From CBDCWT01 sp965223305 (lineage in GTDB: Bacteria; Planctomycetota; Planctomycetia; Pirellulales; Pirellulaceae): a DNA stretch of 64,000 nucleotides. The stretch is taken from NCBI GenBank assembly GCA_965223305.1, contig CBDCWT010000016.1, forward strand, positions 124,001 through 188,000, read 5' to 3'. The notes under the pieces were generated by a model that was not told the origin of the DNA, ran no database searches, and saw only the letters and a list, made by a program, of their open reading frames with translations. The position numbers and the translations under genes were made by a program. Of this stretch, positions 18,269-25,946 are shown in pieces (within the stretch, counting starts at the first letter, position 1; every line of letters starts with the position of its first letter).

Positions 18269-18692
18269 TCACTTCGCCTCAGCCGACCGAAGGCGTAGCC
18301 ACAGGTCTTTTAGGGGCGATTGGTATTCAGCCACCGCATCATCCCAGGCCGGTAGATCGTCACTGAAATCCACGTCGATGCGCAGTTCGTGCAGATGCCG
18401 CACCAACTGTTGCCACTCCGGGTTGTCGCGCAGCCGGATGGTTTGGGGACGGTGCCAGCGGTCATACAACGGACGGTACATGGCGTCCGACAAGAGATGC
18501 GAGGTCGTTTACGCTGGGGACCGCTCCCAGCGTTTTCATGGCGAACACGGCCCCATGCTCTTGTTCGACCACCAATCCCATCCAATGGTCGGCTTCCGGC
18601 AGGAAATCAGCCTTCCAAACGTCCTCGCTCTGCGGAAGACGCCGCAGGCGACTCTTCACGAAAGCTGATCCCTTGCCGAGTTTGAGTGTCAT
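18269..18692 (-). pseudogene. DUF6930-like protein, frameshifted near 18495
   Basis: The N-terminal frame from ATG 18692 reads MTLKLGKGSAFVKSRLRRLP...GLVVEQEHGAVFAMKTLGAVPSVNDLASL (landmarks only). The C-terminal frame continues LSDAMYRPLYDRWHRPQTIRLRDNPEWQQL to the stop at 18269. This order and the RP...IRLRDNPEW motif are typical of DUF6930-like proteins. One base is missing between CATCTC and TTGTCGGAC, which shifts the frame. Restoring it gives an uninterrupted protein of about 141 residues. It is co-directional with its neighbours. Mutation versus sequencing indel cannot be separated here. Confidence 0.7.
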
Positions 18693-18759
18693 AGCATTCC
18701 TTGCGTGGGGCGAACTTCCAGGTTGCCCACTACGACCAAAGGGGCAGACAAACGTGCGA

Positions 18760-19974
18760 TTACCGCCATGCAGGTAGACCCTCTTGCATCGCCCGCGTTG
18801 CTTCGGCGGCGTCGAATGCGGCAGGATCGAACGGACCACTCCAATCGAGAAGCTCATCGTGCCGCTCGTGACGTGGATTGGCCACGGCGTGGAGAAACTC
18901 CGCGTAACCCCACACGCCGCCGACATCTTCCGGCGGGCATGCCCGCTTCCCTTTGACGCACACCGGATACTGCTGGCTGGGGGCGACAGGCGCGAAGGCT
19001 TCGAACAACACTTCGTGCTCCCAGCCGTCCCCAAAGTCGTATTCGTAGAGAAAACGAAACCGACGGCCATCGCTTGGCGCAACGTCGCTGATCCTCGTCA
19101 CCGTGGAATCGACACACTCGAAGTCCATGAAACCGTCGTCCAAAAGTTCAGGGTCGCCGTATCGCTGGCCGTCGATCTCAAACTGATGCAGGTGCGAGTT
19201 AGTCCAGCCCATCGCTGTCTGGATGTGCTCGTGCAGTTCGTTGAGTGTGCAGTCCCGCACGTGAATACGCCGCCAAATAGCAGGCCGGATGCCCTTAAGC
19301 GAGATCTTGAACTGATAGACCCGGCCGCGCGGCGAGTCGGCGGGAGAACTTGTTGCCTTCTTGGATGACTTCTTCGGCGTTCGCAGCTTCGTCGACTTCG
19401 CTGCTGTGATTGGAAGTGCTTCGATCGGGAGCGACGTGACGATGCCCTGTCGCTCCTTCGCCTGCCGGTAGCTGTCGTTGAGCATCCGTTTGATGCCGCC
19501 GCCGAACGAGATGTTGTGACCGCTGAGTAACCCGTCGTAGATGATCCGGTCTTTGAACGGCAGCAACACGGTCTCAATCATCCGCGGCAGGTATGGGCCG
19601 ATTAAATCCTCAAACGGCTCCGTGAGAGCGACCACGCCATACGCCACTGGCGGATCCCCGGCATCCAGGAAGACCATGTAGTTCTTCAGTTGTCGGAAAA
19701 CGTAGAACGTGCCGGATACCTGATGACGCCACGACAACACAATATCGTGTTCGTCCTCGCTGAGGTGCGCCGGATTCTCATCGATGAAGGATTCGATCAA
19801 GTCGACGTCATCAAGGAACGCTTTCCTGACGTCGAGCCTCGCTTCAGGTGGCAGAGCAGCGAACTCCTCCGGGCTGCCGATGTTAGGCACGGCGCCCAAT
19901 CGTCGATTGACGAAGTGCATCAACGAGCGATGTAGTCTGAAGAACAATTCCGTGTCATCCCGTGACAACAACAT
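18760..19974 (-). CDS. Plasmid pRiA4b ORF-3-like family protein
   Basis: 404 residues. The C-terminal half (about residues 220-400) is the PF07929-type domain seen in pRiA4b ORF-3 and IS1096 TnpR-like proteins: YQFKISLKGIRPAIWRRIHV, HEHIQTAMGWTNSHLHQFEI and FDFGDGWEHEV-type (YDFGDGWEHEV), then CPPEDVGGVWGYAEFL. The N-terminal 200 residues are a helical region of unknown role, ending in a Lys/Pro/Ser linker. Despite the transposon-derived name there is no transposase here. It follows the YkgJ-type gene by 12 bp and leads an operon of five accessory genes. The function of the family is not established. Confidence 0.85.
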   Translation of the reverse strand: MLLSRDDTELFFRLHRSLMHFVNRRLGAVPNIGSPEEFAALPPEARLDVRKAFLDDVDLIESFIDENPAHLSEDEHDIVLSWRHQVSGTFYVFRQLKNYMVFLDAGDPPVAYGVVALTEPFEDLIGPYLPRMIETVLLPFKDRIIYDGLLSGHNISFGGGIKRMLNDSYRQAKERQGIVTSLPIEALPITAAKSTKLRTPKKSSKKATSSPADSPRGRVYQFKISLKGIRPAIWRRIHVRDCTLNELHEHIQTAMGWTNSHLHQFEIDGQRYGDPELLDDGFMDFECVDSTVTRISDVAPSDGRRFRFLYEYDFGDGWEHEVLFEAFAPVAPSQQYPVCVKGKRACPPEDVGGVWGYAEFLHAVANPRHERHDELLDWSGPFDPAAFDAAEATRAMQEGLPAWR

Positions 19975-19986
19975 CCGTGAACTCCT

Positions 19987-20493
19987 TTATCCCAAAGCTC
20001 GCCGCTTCATCTGCTCGACAATCCAAAACACGGCGGGGCAGACGAGCGTATTGTTGGCAACTCCGATCGTACGAAACACGAGACCTTCTTTGTCGGTGTG
20101 CGGATACTCCCAGCAGACCGCGGGCCGCACCTCGTAGATTGTACAGCGATTGTCCACTCCGAGAAACGGGCACGGCTTCTGCCGAGCCTTGTACGGTCCA
20201 TCCTCGTCGTCGACCTCTAAGTACGTCTCGATGAATTCGTCCACCGGCATGTTGAGATGACCGGCGATTCGCTCGATGTCCTCATCATCCACCTTCACGT
20301 TCATCGTCTTGCAGCAATTGGCGCAGCGAGTGCAATCGACAATCTGGATCGCCTCCTTGTGTAACTTGCCTACCAAGTCGTCGGGATCGAAGCCATAATC
20401 CCTGAACTTCATGCTGCGGAGAAACTGACAGTTTTCCTCGCCGCGCTTTTCGGCGTTGTGTTTCCAATGATCAACAACGGCATCGTGATCCAT
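19987..20493 (-). CDS. YkgJ-type cysteine-cluster (zinc/iron-chelating) protein
   Basis: 168 residues from ATG 20493, with a GAGAG-type ribosome site upstream. The cysteine cluster is clear: CTRCANCCKTMNV, then CPFLGVDNRCTIYEVRPAVCWEYPH. These are the ligands expected of the YkgJ/CxxCxxCC family, which binds Zn or an Fe-S cluster. Between them is an acidic helix DIERIAGHLNMPVDEFI. It is first in the minus-strand accessory operon, 12 bp from the next gene. The biochemical role of the family is not settled. Confidence 0.85.
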   Translation of the reverse strand: MDHDAVVDHWKHNAEKRGEENCQFLRSMKFRDYGFDPDDLVGKLHKEAIQIVDCTRCANCCKTMNVKVDDEDIERIAGHLNMPVDEFIETYLEVDDEDGPYKARQKPCPFLGVDNRCTIYEVRPAVCWEYPHTDKEGLVFRTIGVANNTLVCPAVFWIVEQMKRRALG

Positions 20494-20589
20494 GTCCAAC
20501 TCTCATCTCGCGCTTGGACACCATCGCGAGGATTGCTCGATCTACCGGAAGCAGATACGTCGCTCTCCACACAGTCATAGAAACGGCCA

Positions 20590-20913
20590 CTACACGTCAT
20601 CTGGTGACACATCTTTTTGCGCCACGTGACGAATGGAAAACACGAAAACCATGTCCTGGCGGACGGTGAAGAGCGCTCGGTGCGTCGTCCGGCGGCCCAA
20701 TCCGTATTTCAGTTCATGTACGGGATACGGAAACTTTGAATCTTCACGCGCCAGGCCACACCGATCAGGATCATTGCGGAGGCTGTTCAGAGAATCCAAG
20801 AACCCGTTGTACCAGCGGGTCGCCTGCTCGGCGGAGCGCTGCTCGCGCCACCAGAGATAGGCAGCTTCGAGTTGAGATTCCGCCCGCTCGTTGAGAATGA
20901 CGCGGTGGCTCAT
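20590..20913 (-). CDS. ParE/RelE-family toxin of a type II toxin-antitoxin pair
   Basis: 107 residues. It has the typical ParE/RelE layout: VILNERAESQLEAAYLWWREQRSAEQA helix pair, YNGFLDSLNSLRNDPDRCGLA, then the beta-sheet end RALFTVRQDMVFVFSIRHVAQKD (the RHVA motif is common). ParE members poison gyrase and RelE members cut mRNA; which applies is not clear. Its start overlaps the antitoxin stop by 4 bases (ATGA), so translation is coupled. No truncation is seen. Confidence 0.85.
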   Translation of the reverse strand: MSHRVILNERAESQLEAAYLWWREQRSAEQATRWYNGFLDSLNSLRNDPDRCGLAREDSKFPYPVHELKYGLGRRTTHRALFTVRQDMVFVFSIRHVAQKDVSPDDV

Positions 20914-21143
20914 GCATCCTGCGGGATGTCGAATTTCTTGCGGAGATCAGCGTCGACGTCTTCCAGCCGGCGCCCGCGCCCCGCTTCAAGGTCCTCTAGT
21001 CCTTGCCGGATGTCGTCAAGAGCGTCGCGCTCTTCGGCAAGTGCCCGAAGAGCGTCGCGCAAGACATCCGCTTCGGTCACATACTGGCCGCTCGCAAGAT
21101 AGTGCTTAACTTGCTCGTCAACGTCTGGTGGAAGCTGTACCAT
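20910..21143 (-). CDS. ParD/CC2985-type antitoxin
   Basis: 77 residues starting MVQLPPDVDEQVKHYLASG, a ribbon-helix-helix-like N-terminus, with YVTEADVLRDALRALAEERDAL typical of ParD-like antitoxins. The acidic C-terminus (EDVDADLRKKFDIP) would wrap the toxin. It precedes the toxin gene with a 4 bp overlap and probably represses the operon by DNA binding at its own promoter. Confidence 0.85.
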   Translation of the reverse strand: MVQLPPDVDEQVKHYLASGQYVTEADVLRDALRALAEERDALDDIRQGLEDLEAGRGRRLEDVDADLRKKFDIPQDA

Positions 21144-21227
21144 TCAAGAAACTCCTCAAAAGCACATGGTACCACGTCGGCCGAACTTCGGTCAAAGCTC
21201 GTAATGTCTGGGTAGATCAGGGAACGG

Positions 21228-21337
21228 AAGCCGACCCCTCGCTCCCGGAGATCCTCGACCAGCGTAATCAAGTGGCGCATGGACCATCCTGGGCGATCTA
21301 GCCGCCAGACGACCAGGATATCACCCTTCCTGTGAGT
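21228..21337 (-). pseudogene. Serine recombinase (resolvase/invertase) fragment
   Basis: The minus strand reads KGDILVVWRLDRPGWSMRHL followed by ITLVEDLRERGVGFRSL, the core of a resolvase N-terminal domain. Both ends are missing. The left boundary runs into unrelated sequence, and the right boundary meets the truncated IS66 gene at about 21336. It is non-functional and marks past recombination. Confidence 0.8.
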
Positions 21338-22116
21338 CCCAACGCTTGAGCAAGTAGTTGATGGCTTCTCCCAAGGCCGAATTGGGTTCGACCAACTTTT
21401 CGGTGAACTGCCTTTCGAGCCACTTCTTCAAACCATCCATGGTTGGCTTGCTGTGAGCCTGATGATACGCCAGGCGTTGCTCGGCATCTAAGCCTTCGTC
21501 GCGGGCCACTTGATCATGGTGATAGATTGCCTTGAATGCCTTGATCACGTAGCGGCATTCGTCCGTGAACCGGTCATAAAAGGTCAACGAAGTTTCGCCG
21601 GCCATGACTGAGACAATTTGCCAGAATCGTCTCGAACTCTTGCGGAAGATTCCAGGACAGCCCATCGTCGTTGTAGAGCACGTCTCCTTGAGCAGCTTGC
21701 CGGATCAGCTCTTCATAAGCAGCAAGCAGTAACAGAGCGCCTGCGTACACGATGCCCCACTGCGTGGAGGCCGCCAGCGGAATCTGACAGTCCGCTTGCA
21801 GCAGCTGCAGTCGGTTGAAAGGCAGCCCGCTCCCATACTTGAGCAGCCCAATCATGCTCGCCACCGTGTGGTCGTACTTCGCTTCCCCCGCATCCTCCGG
21901 CGCAGGTGCCGTGAACAACTTGCCGCAAAGATGGCATCGCAATCGTTGCAGGCGATAGACAGTCGCCTGAAGCGGAGCTTGTCCCACGAAACGGACGATG
22001 ACGTACGGTTTTTTCTCGTAGACGGTGCCCGCCTGGCACTCCGGGCATGCATCACCCGGTGAGAGTGTGGCATCCAACTGCTGAGAATTCACTTCGACGA
22101 TTTCCGGCGCGTTCAT
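21338..22116 (-). pseudogene. IS66-family transposase remnant (internal deletion, frameshift, truncated ends)
   Basis: The first frame has IS66 TnpC features: CPECQAGTVYEKKPYVIVRF zinc-finger region, VYRLQRLRCHLCGKLFTAP, YGSGLPFNRLQ, and VLYNDDG where the catalytic DD lies. The sequence then jumps to LSWNLPQEFETILANCLSHG, a region normally about 65 residues further on, so an internal stretch is deleted. After NFVDLL the frame shifts to FTDECRYVIKAFKAIYHHD...LLKRWD and stops at the junction with the resolvase fragment. N-terminal HTH sequence and terminal repeats are missing. It cannot move on its own. Confidence 0.85.
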
Positions 22117-22431
22117 GAACCGGCTTCCGTGCCGAAGTTCGATCCATCTGGGAGCAATGGATCATGAATTGCCGGTGGAAGACAAGAGCAGTTCTTCTAG
22201 GCGCGCGGGCTTACCGGACGCCAATCCGGCGCAGCGCCGGTGTGAGCGGGATTACCGGCCGAAAAGAGCGCGGATAAGCTTTCAATGATGTCAGGCATCT
22301 TCTCGGCTGGGAAGTCGAGGTTGAACGAGCGTTCAAACCAAGGCCACTTTGATTTGGATGGCTCTCTTCCAAAGTGGGTAAAGAATGACTGGCTCTGCTT
22401 CGGAGATTCGCAGACACAAAGTGGTTATCGG
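22117..22431. other. Spacer between IS66 and GNAT remnants
   Basis: I see no gene. A small hairpin CCGGCG-CAG-CGCCGG lies at 22226-22240. The rest looks like decayed sequence. Confidence 0.4.
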
Positions 22432-22658
22432 CTATCGGGCGAGTATCATGATGAATTCTTGGCCCCCGTCTCCGTTTGTGTCCGAGAAAGAGGCCTCACA
22501 AGAGATAATAAAACCACATTTTTGTAGGACTCGTATCGAGGCCGTGTTGTGCTTCGCTACGTGAGCATAGAGCGGTCGTCTAACCATCTGCTTTAGGAAT
22601 AGGGACAAAGCAGCAGTGGCGATTCCTTTTCCCCAAAACTGTTTCCCGATCCAGTACC
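22432..22658 (-). pseudogene. GNAT acetyltransferase C-terminal remnant
   Basis: The minus strand reads GYWIGKQFWGKGIATAALSL, then KQMVRRPLYAHVAKHNTASI and RVLQKCGF, ending MILAR and TAG at 22432-22434. This is the acetyl-CoA-binding half (G-x-G-I-A-T) and the NxxSxRVLQKxGF end of a ribosomal-protein-type GNAT. The N-terminal half is absent. The fragment is fused out of frame to the 3' end of an isomerase-like gene at about 22658. No start codon is usable near the junction. Confidence 0.8.
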
Positions 22659-23184
22659 CGTGTCGAACACTAACTTCAATGCGGGATTATCCACTTCCCC
22701 AAGCAGCACGGAGGAATTCTTGGCACTCAGCCCACCCCAGCCACTGCAGTTTTCGTGGCAAAGAACGATTCCGTTGTCCTCGGCAATCGTCGCGAGTCGC
22801 TTCATGCGTCGAATCGACTCGCGTCGCCACTCATGCTCCGGAAGCGGTGACACTTCATCGTTGGGGGTAGCTCATCACGCGGATGAACTTTGTTTGCAGC
22901 AGGTGCATTCTCGGGATTGCTTGCTGCAGATCGTCGATATCTTCCTGTGGGTCGCCCGAAATCGGTCGAGCCCAGTTGCCGATTGCGCTGCCGATACAGG
23001 ACACGCGCATTTCAGCCCCTGCTAATGCTGCACACTCTCTCGAAAACTCATCGTCAGGCAATCGCGTCACATTGATTCCGTCGATGAGGCGCAGTTCGAG
23101 ATGCTCCCACCCAAGCTCCTGATGAGCCCGTATCTGCGTCAGAATCGAATCGCCCGCTTCGTCGGAGATTCCCGAGTAATACAT
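22659..23184 (-). pseudogene. Sugar phosphate isomerase/epimerase remnant, frameshifted and truncated
   Basis: From ATG 23184 the frame reads MYYSGISDEAGDSILTQIRA, HLELRLIDGINVTRLPD and KFIRVMSYP. A run of five C (22862-22866) then shifts it. Removing one C gives SYPNDEVSPLPEHEWRRES and continues IRRMKRLATIAEDNGIVLCHENCSGWGG...PALKLVFDTG. The conserved His-Glu (CHENCSGW) is present, but the C-terminal third is replaced by the GNAT fragment. It lies 11 bp after the CGNR-type gene, so it was probably the third gene of that operon. Confidence 0.8.
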
Positions 23185-23194
23185 AACTGCTCCG

Positions 23195-23821
23195 TCAAGA
23201 CGATGGGTGAGACCGCTTCCGAGCACGATGAATTCTCGCTTTGGCGAGGTTTCCGCAGTCTTTCATGTCACACCACCGGCGTTTCTTGTTCTTACTTGAA
23301 TCCAGAAACAGTGCCGAGCATGTTTCCAGCGAACATTCGCGGACCCAACACATATGATCCGAAACGAGCAATTCCGCTGCGGACAAGGCGATCGGCCAGA
23401 GCACTTGAGTAAGTTCGTTCGTTGTTTTCCACTGCCACCGAAAGCTGCCGGACGCATCAACAAGCCGTTGATAATTGCGAGCCGCATGGACGACGAGGTT
23501 GAGCTCGTCGAGGTCGCTGGGCTGGACCTTATCACCACCAGCGTGTCGCGAACAGATTCGATAGACCGCCTCGCGCAAAGTCTTTGCTTTCGTTAGCGCG
23601 GCCTTGGCTGCTCGCGGATGTTGTTCGGCTTCAACGCGCAGTTCGCGCAGCCGTCGTGTCGCGAGCAACTCAGCAAATCCGGCCCAGTCAAGCAAATGAT
23701 CGTACGAATCAAGTCGATCGAGCGGTGTCGTTGTTGGACGGAATGACTGCGTGTTGGAGAAGTCAAGGCACAGCGCCCCGCCTATCCAGAGGTATCCTTC
23801 TCGTTTTCGGCGTTGTGGCAT
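23195..23821 (-). CDS. ABATE domain/CGNR zinc-finger putative regulator
   Basis: 208 residues. The N-terminal ABATE-like domain starts GYLWIGGALCLDFSNTQSFR. The C-terminal CGNR-type zinc finger is CSLETCSALFLDSSKNKKRRW followed by CDMKDCGNLAKARIHRARK, with four cysteines as ligands and a basic tail suited to nucleic-acid binding. Proteins of this type are viewed as stress-linked transcription regulators. It lies 29 bp downstream of the trans-sulfuration gene on the same strand and probably shares its transcript. Confidence 0.85.
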   Translation of the reverse strand: MPQRRKREGYLWIGGALCLDFSNTQSFRPTTTPLDRLDSYDHLLDWAGFAELLATRRLRELRVEAEQHPRAAKAALTKAKTLREAVYRICSRHAGGDKVQPSDLDELNLVVHAARNYQRLVDASGSFRWQWKTTNELTQVLWPIALSAAELLVSDHMCWVRECSLETCSALFLDSSKNKKRRWCDMKDCGNLAKARIHRARKRSHPSS

Positions 23822-23850
23822 ATCGAATCACTCTTGTTCTGTGTTGCTTC

Positions 23851-25059
23851 TCACTTCTTCAGCATAGGATCGTTTGATGGCAGGCGGCACAGTCCTCTGG
23901 CGAGGTCACGCTCCAGGTCTAAGTAGTCTTCAAGCCCCACCGACAGTCGAATCATCCCCGGCGTCACCTCGGAAGCGGCTTCGCCCAGCTGGTCCGCTCC
24001 AAAATCCAAGTCATACGGGATCTCGATGATCGTTTCGACGCCACCCAGGCTGGTCGCCACACGAATGAGCTGGAGAGCGTCGGAGAAGGCCCTCGCGCCC
24101 TCGAGGCCTCCTTCCACCTCGAATGACAGCACTCCTCCGCCGGCTGTCATCTGTTGTCGAGCGAGCTCGTAATACGGAGTGCCTTCGAGCCACGGATAGT
24201 GAACGGTCAGCACCCCGTCCTGGGTCTTCAGAAATCGTGCTACTCGCAGTGCCGTGTCGCTCTGCCGCTGGACCCTCAGGCCGAGCGTCTTGAGACCGCG
24301 GAGCAGTAGCCATACAGGTTCCGGATCAAGGATTCCGCCCAGCAGAATCTGAGCTTCCTTGATCTGAGGCATAAGGTCGGCTGAACCCGTCACCACCCCA
24401 CACATCACGTCGGAGTGCCCGCCGAGAAATTTCGTCCCGGACTGAAGACAAAGAGTAGCCCCCAGCGCAAGCGGCTGCTGCAGATACGGACTTGCAAAGG
24501 TGCTATCTACGAGCAGAAGCACTCCATTCCTGCGGGCAATCCTGCCGATGCGGTCAATGTCGATGACTTTCAGGAGAGGGTTCGAGGGAGTCTCAATGTA
24601 GATCACTCTTGTTTCCGGACGGACAGCACGCTCCACCTGTTCGGGATCAGTTGCATCCACGAAGTCAGTTATGATTCCAAAACTGCGTGCCATTGAATCA
24701 AGGAAAGTGAATGTCTGCGCAAAAACGTCCCGTTGCGCTACTACATGGTCCCCCGCCGACGTGATAGCCAGTAGCGTGCTAGTGATTGCCGCCATCCCCG
24801 AACTGAATACGAGCCCAGCATCGGCCCCGTCCATGGCGGCCAACCGTTCCGCGGCTGCGCTCAGCGTAGGGTGCCCGAACCGTGTGTACACCTGATCGTC
24901 CCGCCGCCGGAACGAGTCTCCCAGCTCCTTACTGCTATGTACCTGAAAATTGGTCGCACGCACCAGCGGGACGCTCAGTGGCCGGGTCTCAGACCGGCTG
25001 TCGAGATAGGTTTTCGCTGCTCGTGTGTGGAAGCCGAGTGGCTGATCGTGTGCCGTCAT
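23851..25059 (-). CDS. Cys/Met metabolism PLP-dependent enzyme (cystathionine gamma-synthase/lyase type)
   Basis: 402 residues, the normal length of the trans-sulfuration family. Landmarks are FHTRAAKTYLD, YTRFGHPTLSAAAERLAAM, VFSSGMAAITSTLLA (cofactor phosphate binding), IYIETPSNPLLKVIDI, LLLVDSTFASPYLQQPL, and SGTKFLGGHSDVMCG, which contains the PLP-binding lysine. The C-terminus has the usual TPGMIRLSVGLED. It would make or cleave cystathionine, homocysteine or methionine; the exact reaction cannot be told from sequence alone. It is the first gene of an operon with the CGNR regulator and the broken isomerase. Confidence 0.9.
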   Translation of the reverse strand: MTAHDQPLGFHTRAAKTYLDSRSETRPLSVPLVRATNFQVHSSKELGDSFRRRDDQVYTRFGHPTLSAAAERLAAMDGADAGLVFSSGMAAITSTLLAITSAGDHVVAQRDVFAQTFTFLDSMARSFGIITDFVDATDPEQVERAVRPETRVIYIETPSNPLLKVIDIDRIGRIARRNGVLLLVDSTFASPYLQQPLALGATLCLQSGTKFLGGHSDVMCGVVTGSADLMPQIKEAQILLGGILDPEPVWLLLRGLKTLGLRVQRQSDTALRVARFLKTQDGVLTVHYPWLEGTPYYELARQQMTAGGGVLSFEVEGGLEGARAFSDALQLIRVATSLGGVETIIEIPYDLDFGADQLGEAASEVTPGMIRLSVGLEDYLDLERDLARGLCRLPSNDPMLKK

Positions 25060-25313
25060 TCGATCTTTCCTTTATGCATCAACCTCAAGTAAATAGCGAC
25101 GCCATAGGAGAGCTCGCCGAGCGCTCGCCAACAGTACGAACTGATTGCAACAACGACGCAGCTCGTGCCGAATCGGTCTCTCGGCACGCTCGTTTGTCGG
25201 TCGTGAATCGTCGCAAGATCGCATTCGAAAAATCGAGGAACGTTGGTCCGTCGACCCGCAGAAACTCACTCTTTTGCGTACGCTTGGCCGTCATCTCATG
25301 CTTTAAATCATTC

Positions 25314-25343
25314 GTAACCGTCTATTCTCAATTTGACGGTTAC
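25314..25343. promoter_or_regulatory. Inverted repeat GTAACCGTC-N12-GACGGTTAC
   Basis: Perfect 9 bp arms at 25314-25322 and 25335-25343 lie in A/T-rich DNA, upstream of the minus-strand ABATE-like remnant. This is a plausible operator of an otherwise lost regulator. The function is inferred only from symmetry. Confidence 0.4.
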
Positions 25344-25491
25344 TCAGGACAGTATAACTATCTAAAGCGTGAATGCAAGTTGCAAGTTAGGCTTCGCGTG
25401 GGGGGTCCTAACTCCAGGGCCGCTAAAGAGAGGACAACTGTTGGGTTAAGTTAAACGTCCCAGGCCTGTTGTTTCTGCCATAGCCCGTTGC

Positions 25492-25513
25492 AATAACGAA
25501 TGAATTCGTTATT
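25492..25513. promoter_or_regulatory. BlaI-type operator 1 for the ankyrin-receptor operon
   Basis: The perfect dyad AATAACGAA-TGAA-TTCGTTATT lies 40 bp upstream of the GTG start of blaI. A weaker second dyad, AACGAA-TAA-TTCATT, follows at 25525-25539. Paired dyads just ahead of a BlaI gene fit autorepression, released when the M56 receptor cleaves the repressor. Confidence 0.65.
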
Positions 25514-25524
25514 CTGAACGCGTT

Positions 25525-25539
25525 AACGAATAATTCATT
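25525..25539. promoter_or_regulatory. BlaI-type operator 2 for the ankyrin-receptor operon
   Basis: The AACGAA-TAA-TTCATT dyad matches the half-sites of 25492-25513 in 11 of 12 arm positions and ends 14 bp before the start codon. Bound repressor would block transcription or translation initiation. Confidence 0.5.
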
Positions 25540-25553
25540 GCTGAGGATCGACT

Positions 25554-25946
25554 GTGTCAAGACGTCCCACGAGCGGGCCGACGGAGCTTGAGAGTCAGGT
25601 TCTGCGGCTGTTGTGGAATGACGGTGAGTGTACCGTCCGGAAGATTCACGATTGGCTGGTCCATCAGCGAGGTGAGGAGCATCGGTATACGAGTACTGTC
25701 AAGATGCTCTACGTGATGCTCGACAAGGGGCTCGTCGATCGAGATGACTCGATCCGACCGCAGAAGTATCGAGCGTTGGCGAACGAGAAGAAAACACAGC
25801 GCTCGATGCTGAAGGACCTTGTGGCTCGGATTTACGATGGTTCGTCTGCTTCCGTGATCATGCAAGCCTTGTCGGACAAGTCGATAACGCAGGAAGAGCT
25901 TGCGAAGATTCGTGAAATGATCGACCGCCGCGAAGGGAAGAAGTGA
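25554..25946 (+). CDS. BlaI/MecI/CopY-family repressor
   Basis: 130 residues from GTG 25554. The winged-helix domain has PTELESQVLRLLWNDGECTVR, YTSTVKMLYVMLDKGLVDRD (recognition helix and wing) and a helical dimerisation tail, MQALSDKSITQEELAKIREMI. In BlaI relatives the receptor protease inactivates the repressor. The stop overlaps the ATG of the M56-ankyrin gene by 4 bases (25943-25946), so the two are translationally coupled. Two dyads upstream are probably its own operators. Confidence 0.92.
   Translation: MSRRPTSGPTELESQVLRLLWNDGECTVRKIHDWLVHQRGEEHRYTSTVKMLYVMLDKGLVDRDDSIRPQKYRALANEKKTQRSMLKDLVARIYDGSSASVIMQALSDKSITQEELAKIREMIDRREGKK

Larger units (their letters stand above)
25060..25553. 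other. Spacer holding a possible ABATE remnant and regulatory inverted repeats
   Basis: The minus strand at about 25190-25294 reads KRTQKSEFLRVDGPTFLDFS, which looks like the start of another ABATE domain (compare GYLWIGGALCLDFSN in the neighbour), then degenerates. Inverted repeats lie at 25314-25343 and 25492-25539. No intact gene is seen. Confidence 0.4.
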
